Source: Aristolochia californica
Lineage: Eukaryota; Streptophyta; Magnoliopsida; Piperales; Aristolochiaceae
Length of the DNA: 64,000 bases
Reading direction: 5' to 3'
Assembly (NCBI GenBank): GCA_029961685.1
Contig: JARWKL010000008.1
Span: 11,937,981 to 12,001,980 of the forward strand
In this document: piece by piece, positions 38,461 to 49,300 of the stretch
Position numbering within the stretch: the stretch's first letter is position 1
How the letters are laid out: the number at the start of each line of letters is the position of its first letter
Notes under the pieces: generated by a model
The model's input: the letters and a program-made list of their open reading frames with translations, nothing else
Databases searched by the model: none
Told to the model about the DNA's origin: nothing
Program-made: the position numbers and the translations under genes

Positions 38461-40411
38461 CCAAAATGGAAATGCAAAAATGCTAAGAGAGATAATTTCA
38501 AAAGTATCTGTGATTTTTTAGGTCCGTTTTTGGTAAAATAATCAAATAGTGGGTTGTTTGGCTCTGGCAAATATCCCACCGCACGTTGACTTGAGAATTT
38601 TAATTCTTTCTCTCCTTGAAATTTTTGGATCATTAGATCATCTACATCCTCATCTAGTTTCTGGCATGCTTATCCACCACATTTAAAACATGTTAGAATC
38701 AATTTGGAATCTCTTTCTTATAAAATTCCACCAAGCTATCTGGGGTTGTACTAGTGGAATTTCCCCCAACGTGGATAATAAAACTTTGGTGTTCATTTTT
38801 AGTGAATGAAAATAACTTTCTTCACTCACATCTATTACAGTTTTCAAATTCTTTTGCATACATAAACTGGTAAATTTCCATTTTGTTGTAATCTATATTT
38901 GCCTTATCTTTTTGTTGACAAGAAAACTGGGAGAGTGAAAAAACTCAAGTTTGAAAAAAAAAATTGAGCATCAGAAATGGCAATGCACAAATGTTGTGAG
39001 AGAGATAATTCCAAAAAGTACCTGTGATTTTTTAGATCCACTTTTTGTAAAATAGGCAAAAAGTGGTTGTTTGGCTCTGGTAAATATCCCACCGCACGTT
39101 AACTGGAGAATTCAAATTCTTTCTACTCCTTGAAATTTTTACATCATTAGGTCATCTGCATCTTCAACATGTTTATGGCATGCATATCCACCACATTTAA
39201 AACATGTTAGGATCAATTAGGAATCGCTTTCTTATAACATTCCACGAAGCTATCTAGAGTTGTACTAGTAGAATTTCCCCATCGTGGATAACAAAACATT
39301 GGTGATCATTTTTAGTGCGTGAAAATAACTTTCTTCATTCACATTTATTATAGTTTTCAAATTCTTTTGCATACTTAAACTCTGAAATTTCCATTTTGTT
39401 GTGATCTATATTTGCCTTATCTTTTTGTTTACAAGAAAACAAGGAGAGTGAAAAAACTCAAGTTTCAAAAAAAAATGGAACATCCAAAATGGAAATGCAC
39501 AAATGCTGAGAGAGATAATTCCAAAATGTATTAGTGATTTTTTAGGTCCTCTTTTTGTAAAATAGGCAAAAAGAGGGTTGTTTGTCTCTGGTAAATATCC
39601 CACCGCACGTTAACATGAGAATTTTAATTCTTTCTACTCCCTTATATTTTTGGATCATTAGGTCATTTGCATCTTCAACATGTTCCTGGTATGCATATCC
39701 CCCACACTTAAAACATGTTAGGATCAGTTAGGATTCTCTTTCTAATAAAATTCCACCAAGCTACCTGTGGGTGTACTAGTGGAATTTCCCCAACGTGGAT
39801 AACAAAACTTTGGTGTTCATTTTTTTGTGCGTGCAAATAATTTTGTTTACTAAAATTGATCATAGTTTTCAAATTTTTTTTGCATATATAAAATCTAAAA
39901 TTTCCATTTTGTTGTGATCTATATTTACCTTATCTTTTTGTTTATGAGAAAACTGGGAGAGAGAAAAAACTCAAGTTTGAAAAAAAAAATTTAACATCCA
40001 AAATGGAAATACAGAAATACTGAGAGAGATAATTCCAAAAATTAACTGGGATTTTTTGGTCCGCTTTTTTTAAAATAAGCAAAAAGTGGGTTGTTTGGCT
40101 CTAATAAATTTCCCACCGTACGTTAACTTGAGAATTTTAAATCTTTCTACTCCTTGAAATTTTTGGATCTTTAGGTCATCTGCATCTTCATCATGTTTCT
40201 GGCACGCATATTCTCCACATTTAAAATAGGTTAGGATCAATTAGGAATCTCTTTCTTATAAAATTCCACCAAGCTATCTGGGGTAGTAATAGTGGAATTT
40301 TCTCCAACGTGGATAACAAAACTTTGGTCTTCATTTTTAGTGCGCGAAAAAAACTTTCTTCACTCACATTTATTATAGTTTTCAAATTCTTTTGCGTACA
40401 TAAACTCTAAA

Positions 40412-40432
40412 ATTTCCATTTTGTTTACAAGA
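40412..40432. repeat. 27- to 28-bp deletion in A-type monomer M81
   Basis: CCATTTTG is joined to TTTACAAG, so the GTGATCTATATTTGCC part is lost. A TTTGTT-like sequence at both ends gives microhomology. Anchor spacing is 485. Confidence 0.85.
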
Positions 40433-40714
40433 AATAAGGGACAGAGAAAAAACTCTATTTTGAAAAAAAAAACTTGAACATCCAAAATGGAAATGCACAA
40501 ATGCTGAGAGAGATAATTCCAAAAATTATCTGTGATTTTTTAGGCCCGCTTTTTGTAAAATAGGCAAAAAGTAGGTTGTTTTGCTCTGGTAAATATCCCC
40601 CCGCACGTTAACTTGAGAATTTTATTTCTTTCTACTCCATGAAATTTTTGGATCATTAGGTCATCTGCATCTTCAACATGTTTCTGGTATGTAGATCCAC
40701 CACATTTAAAACAT

Positions 40715-43700
40715 GTTAGGATCAATTAGGAATCTCTTTCTTATAAAATTCCACCAAGCTAACAGGGGTTGTACGAGTGGAATTTCCCAACGTGGATAAC
40801 AAAACTTAGGTGTTCATTTTTAGTGTGTGAAAATATTTTCTTCACTCACATTTATTATAGTTTTCAAATTCTTTGGCATACATAAACTCTAAAATTTCCA
40901 TTTTGTTGTGATCTATATTTGCCTTATCTTTTTGTTTACAAGAAAACTAGGAGACTGAAAAAACTCAAGTATGAAAAAAAAAATTGAACATCCAAAATGG
41001 AAATGTACAAATGCTGAGAGAGATAATTCCAAAAAGTATCTTTTATTTTTTGGGTCCGTTTTTTTTTAAAATAGGCAAAAAGTGGGTTGTTTGGATCTGG
41101 TAATTATCCCACCGCACGTGAACTTGAGAATTCTAATTCTTTCTACTCCTTGAAATTTTTAGATCATTAGGTCATCTGCATCTTCAACATGTTTCTGGCA
41201 TGCATGTCTACCACATTTAAAACATGTTAGGATCAATTAAGAATCTCTTTCTTATAAAATTCCACCAAGCTATCTAGAGTTGTACTAATGGAATTTCCCC
41301 ACCGTGGATAACAAAACTTTGGTGTTCTTTTTTAGTGCGTGAAAATAACCTTCTTAACTCACATTTATTATAATTTTCAAATTCTTTTGCATACATAAAT
41401 TCTAAAATTTCCATTTTGTTGTGATCTTTATTTGCCTTATCTTTTTGTTTACAAGAAAACTGGGAGAGTGAAAAAACTCAAGTTTGAAAAAAAAAATTGA
41501 CCATCCAAAATGGTAATGCACAAATGCTGAGAGAGATAATTCCTAAAAGTATCTGTGATTTTTTAGGTGCGCTTTTTGTAAAATAAGCAAATAGTGGGTT
41601 GTTTGTCTCTGGTAAATATCCCACTGCACATTAACTTGAGAATTTTAATTCTTTCTGCTCCTTGAAATTTTTGGATCATTAGATCACCTGCATCTTCGAC
41701 ATGTTTCTGACATGCTTATCCACCACATTTAAAACATGTTAGGATCAATTAGGAATCTCTTTCTTATAAAATTCCACCAAACTATCTGGGGTTGTACTAG
41801 TAGAATTTCCCGAACGTGGATAACAAAACTTTGGTGTTCATTTTTAGTCCATGAAAATAACTTTCTTCACTCACATTTATTAGAGTTTTCAAATTCTTTT
41901 GCATAAATAAACTCTAAAATTTCCATTTTGTTGTGATCTATATTTGCCTTATCTTTTTGTTGACAAGAAAACTGGTACAGTGAAAAAACTCAAGTTTGAA
42001 AAAAAAAATTGAACATCAGAACTGGCAATGCACAAATACTGTGAGAGAGATAATTCCAAACAGTATATGTGATTTGTTAAGTCCTCTTTTTGTAAAATAG
42101 GCAAAAAGTGGGTTGTTTGGCTCTGGTAAATATCCCACCGCACGTTAACAGGAGAATTCAAATTCTTTCTTCTCCTTGAAATTTTTGCATCATTAGGTCA
42201 TCTGCATCTTCAACATGTTTCTGGCATGCATATCCACAACATTTAAAACATGTTAGGATCAATTAGGAATCTCTTTCTTATAACATTCCACCAAGCTCTC
42301 TGGAGTTGTACTAGTGGAATTTACTCAACGTGGATAACAAAACTTTGGTGTTCATTTTTTGTGTGTGAAAATAACTTTCTTCACTCACATTTATTATAGT
42401 TTTCAATTTCTTTTGCATACTTAAACTCTAAATTTCCATTTTGTTGTGATCTATATTTGCCTTATCTTTTTGTTTACAAGAAAACTGGGAGAGTGAAAAA
42501 ACTCAAGTTTGAAAAAAAAAAATGGAACATCCAAAATGGAAATGCACAAATGCTGAGAGAGATAATTCCAAAATGTATCTATGATTTTTTAGGTCTGCTT
42601 TTTGTAAAATAGGCAAAAAAGGGGTTGTTTGGCTCTCGTAAATATCCCACCGCACGTTAACATGAGAATTTTAATTCTTGCTACTCCTTGAAATTTTTGG
42701 ATCATTAGGTCATCTGCATCTTCAACATATTTCAGGAATGCATAACCCCCACATTTAAAACATGTTAGGTTCAATTAGGAATCTTTTTCTAATAAAATTC
42801 CACCAAGCTATTTGTGGGTGTACTAGTGGAATTTGCCTAACATGGATAACAAAACTTTGGTGTTCATTTTTTGTGCGGGCAAATAACTTTCTTCAGTCAC
42901 ATTTATTATAGTTTTCAAATTTTTTTTGCATACATAAACTCTAAAATTTCCATTTTTTTGTGATCTATATTTCCCTTATCTTTTTGTTTACGAGAAAACT
43001 GGGAGAGAGAAAAAACTCAAGTTTGAAAAAAAAATTGAACATCCAAAATTGAAACGCACAAATGCTGAGAGAGATAATTCCAAAAAGTATCTGGGATTTT
43101 TTTTGCCCATTTTTTGTAAATTATGCAAAAAGTGGGTTGTTTGGCTCTTGTAAATATCCCACTGCACTTTAACTTGAGAATTTTAATTCTTTCTACTCCT
43201 TGAAATTTTTGGATCTTTAGGTTCTTTGCATCTTAAACAAGTTTCTGGCACACATATCCTCCACATTTAAAATAGGTTAGGATCAATTAGGAATCTCTTT
43301 CTTATAAAATTCCTGCAAGCTCTCTGGGGTAGTAATAGTGGAATATCCCCAACGTGGATAACAAAACTTTGGTATTCATTTTTAGTGCGCGAAAAAAAAT
43401 TTCTTCACTCACATTTATTATAGTTTTCAAATTCTTTTGCGAACATAAAATCTAAAATTTCCATTTTGTTGTGATCTATATTTGCCTTATCTTTTTGTTT
43501 ACAAGAAAACTGAGACAGAGAAAAAACTCTATTTTGAAAAAAAAACTTGAACATCCAAAATGGAAATGCACAAATACTGAGAGAGATAATTCCAAAAATT
43601 ATCTGTGATTTTTTAGGTCCGCTTTTTGTAAAATAGGCAAAAAGTAGGTTGTTTTGCTCTGGTAAATATCCCCCCGCATGTTAACTTGAGAACTTTTATT

Positions 43701-43787
43701 CTTTCTACTCCTTGAAATTTTTGGATCATTAGGTCATTTGCATCTTCAACATGTTTCTGGCATGCATATCCACCACATTTAAAACAT
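40715..43787. repeat. Higher-order unit 6: 6-monomer derivative lacking B' and C'
   Basis: Anchors: A 40715, D 41226, E 41738, F 42252, B 42764, C 43276; span 3,073 bp. The A monomer is recognised by CCCCCCGCACG and GAAAATATTTTCTT rather than by CATATAAAAC. B' and C' are missing, so this is a different 6-mer from unit 2, which lacks E and F. C is again followed by an A-like monomer (43788, with CCCCCCGCATG upstream). Confidence 0.82.
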
Positions 43788-46700
43788 GTTAGGATCAATT
43801 AGGAATCTCCTTCTTATAAAATTCCACCAAGCTATCTGGAGTTGTACTAGTGGAATTTCCCCAACGTGGATAACAAAACTTTCGTGTTCATTTTTAGTGC
43901 GTGAAAATAACTTTCTTCACTCATATTTTTTATAGTTTTCAAATTCTTTTGCATACTTAAACTCTAAAATTTCTATTTTGTTGTGATCTATATTTGCCTT
44001 ATCTTTTTGTTTACAAGAAAACTGGGAGACTGAAAAAACTCAAGTTTGAAAAAAAAAATTGAACATCCAAAGTGGAAATGCACAAATGCTGAGCGAGAGA
44101 ATTCCAAAAAGTATCTGTGTTTTTTTTAGGTCCGCTTTTTGTAATATAGGCAAAAAGTGGGTTGTTTGGCTCAGGTAAATATCCCACCGCACGTTAACTT
44201 GAGAATTTTAATTCTTTCTACTCCTAAAAAATTTTGGATCATTAGTCATCTGCATTTTCAATATATTTTGGCATGCATATCCACGACATTAAAAACATGT
44301 TAGGATCAATTAGGAATCTCTTTCTTATAAAATTCCACCAAGCAATCTGGGGTAGTAATAGTGGAATTTCCCCAACGTGGATAAATAAACTTTGGTGTTC
44401 ATTTTTAGTGCGTGAAAATAACTTTCTTCACTCACTTTTATTATTTTTTTCAAATTATTTTGCATACATAAACTCTAAAATTTCAATTTTGTTGTGATCT
44501 ATATTTGCCTATCTTTTTGTTTACGAGAAAACTGGGAGAGTGGAAAAACTCTAGTTTGAAAAAAAATTGAAAATCCAAAATGGAAATGCACAAATGCTGA
44601 AAGAGATAATTCCAAAAAGTATCTGTGATTTTTTAGGTCCGCTTTTTGTAAAATAGGCAAAAAGTGGGTTGTTTGGCACTTGTAAATATCCCACCGCACG
44701 TTAACATGAGAATTTTAATTATTTCTACTCCTTGAAATTTTTGGATCATTAGCTCATCTGCATCTTCAACATGTTTCTGGTATGCATATCCCCCACTTTA
44801 AAAACATGCTAGGATCAATTAGGAATCTCTACCTAATAAAATTCCACCAAGCTATCAATGGTTGTACTAGTGGAATTTCCCCAACGTGGATAACAAAACT
44901 TTGGTGTTCATTTTTATTGCGTGAAAATAGCTTTCTTCACTCACATTTATTACAGTTTTCAATTTCTTTTGCATACACAAACGATTAAATTTGCAGTTAG
45001 TTGTTATCTATATGTGCCTTTTCTTTTTGTTTGCGAGAAAACTAGGAGAGTGAAAAAACTCAAGTTTGAAAGAAAAAAAATGGAACATCGAAAATGGAAA
45101 TGCACAAAAGCTGAGAGTGATTATTCCAAAATGTATCTGTTATTTTGTAGGTCCGCTTTTTATAAAATAGGCAAAAAGAGGGCTGTTTGGCTCTGGTAAA
45201 TATCCCACCGCACGTTAACATGAGAATTTTAATTCTTTCTACTCCGTAAAATTTTTGGTTCATTATGTCATCTGCATCTTCAACATGTTTCAGGTATGCA
45301 TATCCCCCACATTTAAAACATGTTACGATCAATTAGGAATCTCTTTCTAATAAAATTCCACCAAGCTATCTGTGGGTGTACTAGTGAAATTTCCCCAACG
45401 TAGATAACAAAACTTTGGTGTTCATTTTTTGTGCGTACAAATAACTTTATTCACTCACATTTATTATAGTTTTCAAATTTGTTTTGCATACATAAACTCT
45501 AAAATTTTCATTTTGTTGTTATCTATATTTGCCTTATCTTTTTGTTTACGAGAAAACTGGGAGAGAGAAAAAACTCAAGTTTGAAAAAATAAATTGAACA
45601 TCCAAAATGGAAATGCACAAATGCTGAGAGAGATAATTCCAAAAATTATCTAGGATTTTTTTGTCTGCTTTTTGTTAAATAGGGAAAAAGTGGGTTGTTT
45701 GGCTCATGTAAATATCCCACCGCACGTTAACTTGAGAATTTTAGTTCTTTCTACTTCTTGAAATTTTTGGATCTTTAGGTCATCTGCATCTTCAACATGT
45801 TTCTGGCACGCATATCCTCCACATTTAAAATAGGTTAGGATCAATTAGGAATCTCTTTCTTATAAAATTCCACCAAGCTATCTGGGGTTGTAATAGTGGA
45901 ATTTCCCCAACGTGGATAACAAAACTTTGGTCTTCATTTTTATTGCGTGAAAATAACTTTCTTCACTCACATATATTATAGTTTTCAAATTCTTTTGCGT
46001 ACATAAACTCTAAAATTTCCATTTTGTTGCGATCTATATTTGCCTTATCTTTTTGTTTACTAGAAAACTGGGAGAGACAAAAAAGTCTATTTTGAAAAAA
46101 AAAAATTGAACATCCAAAACGGAAATGTACAAATATTGAGAGAGAAAATTCCAAAAATTATCTATGATTTTTTAGGTCCGCTTTTGGTAAAATAGGCAAA
46201 AAGTAGGTTCTTTTGCTCTCGTAAATGTCCCCCCGCATGTTAACTTGAGAATTTTAATTCTTTCTACTCTTTGAAATTTTTGGATCATTAGGTCATCTGC
46301 ATCTTCAACATGTTTCTGGCATGCATATCCACCTCATTTAAAACATGTTAGGATCAATTTGGAATCTCTTTCTTATAAAATTCCACCCAGCTATCTGGGG
46401 TTCTACAAGTAGAATTTCCCCAACGTGGACAACAAAACTTTGGTGTTCATTTTTAGTGCTTGAAAATAATTTTCTTCACTCAAATTTACTATAGTTTTCA
46501 GATTCGTTTGCATACATAAACTCTAAAATTTCCATTTTGTTGTGATCTTTATTTGCCTAATCTTTTTGTTTACAACAAAACTGGGAGAGTGAAAAAACTC
46601 AAGTTTGAAAAAAAAAAATTGAACATCCAAAATGGAAATGCACAAATGCTGAGAGAGATAATTCCAAAAAGTATCTGTGATTTTTTAGGTCGGCTTTTTG

Positions 46701-47487
46701 TAAAATAGGCAAAAGGGGTTTGGTTCTGGTAAATATCCCACCGCACTTTAACTTGAGATATTTAATTCTTTCTACTCCTTGAAATTTTTGGATCATTATG
46801 TCTTCTGCATCTTCAACATATTTCTGGCATGCATATCCACCACATTTAAAACATGTTAGGATCAATTAGGAAACTCTTTCTTATATAATTCCACCAAGCT
46901 ATCTGGGGTAGTAATAGTGGAATTTCCCAATCGTGGATAACAAAACTTTGGTGTTCAGTTTTAGTGCGTGAAAATAAATTTCTACACACACATTTATTGT
47001 ATTTTTCAAATTCTTTTCCATACATAAACTCTTAAATTTCCATTTTGTAGTCATCTATATTTGCCTTATCTTTTTGTTTACGAAAAAACTGGGAGAGTGA
47101 AAAAACTCAAGTTTGAAAAAAAAATTTAACATCCAAAATGGAAATGCACAAATGCTGAAAGAGATAATTCTAATTCATATCTCTGATTTTTTATGTCCGC
47201 TTTTTCTAAAATAGGCAAAAAGAGGGTTGTTTGGCTCTGGTAAATATCCCACCGCACGTTAACATGAGAATTTTAATTCTTCCTACTCCTTTAAATTTTT
47301 GGATAATTAGGTCATCTGCATCTTCAACATGTTTCTGGTATGCATATCCCCCACATTTAAAGCATGTTAGGATCAATTAGGAATCTCTTTCTAATAAAAT
47401 TCCACCAAGCTATCAGAGGTTGTAGAAGTGGAATTTCCCCAACGTGGATAACAAAACATTGGTGTTCATTTTTATTGCGTGAAAATA

Positions 47488-47510
47488 ACTTTCTTCCTTT
47501 TAGTTTTGAA
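47488..47510. repeat. Deletion of about 10 bp in C monomer M95
   Basis: TTTCTTC runs into CTTTTAGTTTTG, where other copies have ACTCACATTTATTATAG between them. Anchor spacing drops to 502. Confidence 0.75.
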
Positions 47511-48699
47511 ATTCTTTTGCATACATAAACACTTAAGTTTCCATTTAGTTGTGATCTATATTTGCCTTATCTTTTTGTTTACGAGAAAACTGGGAGAGTG
47601 AAAAAACTTAAGTTTGAAAAAAAAAATGGAAGATCGAAAATGGAAATGCACAAATGCTGAGAGAGATAATTCCAAAATGTATCTGGGATTTTTTAGGTCC
47701 GCTTTCTTTAAAATAGGCAAAAAGTGGGTTGTTTGGCTCTTGTAAATATCCTACTGCACGTTAACATTAGAATTTTAATTCTTTCTACTCCTTGAAATTT
47801 TTGGATCATTTGGTCATCTGCATCTTCAACATATTTCTGGCACGCATATCCTCCACATTTAAAATAGGTTAGGATCAATTAGGAATCTCTTTCTTAAAAA
47901 ATTCCACCAAGCTATCTGGGGTAGAAATAGTGAAATTTCCCCAACGTGGGTAACAAAACTTTGGTCTTCATTTTTAGTGCGCGAAAATAACGTTCTTCAC
48001 TCACATTTATCATAGTTTTAAAAATCTTTTGCGTACATAAACTCTAAAATTTCCATTTTGTTCTGATCTACATTTGCCCTATCTTTTTGTTTACAAGAAA
48101 ACTGGGACAGAGAAAAAACTCTATTTTGAAAAAAAAAACTTGAACATCCAAAATGGAAATGCACAAATACTGAGAGAGATAATTCCAAAAATTATCGTTG
48201 ATTTTTTAGGTCCGCTTTTTGTAAAATAGGCAAAAAGTAGGTTGTTTTGCTCGGGTAAATATCCCCCCGCACGTTAAGTTGAGAATTTTAATTCTTTCTA
48301 CTTCTTGAAATTTTTGGATCATTAGGTCATCGGCATCTTCAATATGTTTCTGGCATCCATATCCACCACATTTAAAATATGTTAGGATCAATTAGGAATC
48401 TCTTTCTTATAAAACTCCTCCAAGGTAACTGGGGTTATACAAGTAGAATTTCCCCAACGTGGATAACAAAACTTTGGTGTTCATTTTTAAAGCGTGAAAA
48501 TATTTTCTTCACTCACATTTCTTATAGTTTTCAAATTCTTTTCCATACATAAACTCTAAAATTTCCATTTTGTCGTGATCTATATTTGTCTTATATTTTT
48601 GTTTACAAGAAAACTAGGAGAGTGAAAAAACTCAAGTTTGAAAAAACAATTGAACGTCCAAAATGGAAATGCACAAATGCTGAGAGAGATATTCATAAA

Positions 48700-48900
48700 C
48701 GTATTTTTTATTTTTTGGGTCCGCTTTTTCTAAAATGGGCAAAAAGTGGGTTGTTTGGCTCTGGTAATTATCCCTCTGCACGTTAACTTGAAAATTCTAA
48801 TTCTTTGTACTCCTTGAAATTTTTTGATCTTTAGGTTATTTGCATCTTCAACATGTTTCAGGCACGCATATCCTCCACATTTAAAATAAGTTAGGATCAA
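48700..48900. repeat. D-type monomer with a short C-type patch (M97)
   Basis: The left part has D marks (TTTTTTGGGTCCGC, CTGGTAATTATCC). From about 48,828 it has C marks (GATCTTTAGG, GGCACGCATATCCTCC, AAATAAGTTAGG). It then returns to a non-C right half with GTTGTACTAGTGG. The C-type tract is only about 70 bp, consistent with a small conversion event. Confidence 0.65.
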
Positions 48901-49300
48901 TTAGGAATCTCTTTCTTATAAAATTCCACCAAGCTATCTGGGGTTGTACTAGTGGAATTTCCCCAACGTTGATAACAAAACTTTGGTGTTCATTTTTAGT
49001 GCATGAAAATAACTTTCTTCACTTACATTTACTATAGTTTTCAAATTCTTTTGCATACATAAACTCTAAAATTTCCATTTTGTTGTGATCTTTATTTACC
49101 TTATCTTTTTGTTTACAAGAAAACTAGAAGACTGAAAAAACTCAAATTTGAAAAAAAAAATTGAACATCCAAAATGGAAATGCACAAATGCTGAGAGAGA
49201 TAATTCCAAAAAGTATCTGTGATTTTTTGGGTCGGCTTTTTGTAAAATAGGCAAAAAGTGGGTTGTTTGGCTCTGGTAAATATCCCACCGCACATTAACT

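Larger units (their letters stand above)
38406..40714. repeat. Higher-order unit 5: broken unit (A/D fused, E-F-B-C)
   Basis: Anchors: A 38406, E 38692, F 39206, B 39717, C 40230. A deletion of about 737 bp removes the right half of A, all of D and the start of E's left half, with its junction at about 38,441-38,451. B' and C' are absent: C is followed directly by an A-type monomer at 40715. This unit therefore lacks two separate parts of the 8-mer. Confidence 0.82.

Noticed and set aside
43613..43798. A minus-strand open frame of about 61 codons (starting MILTCFKCGGYACQKH) recurs in dozens of monomers.
   Set aside because: It is the same short stretch of the satellite read in one frame. It is broken by stops and indels in many copies, differs in start and end, and has no promoter or gene context. 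Its C-x2-C-x4-C-x3-H spacing superficially recalls a zinc knuckle, but the order differs from the CCHC knuckle (C-x2-C-x4-H-x4-C), so no retroviral-type Gag origin is claimed.
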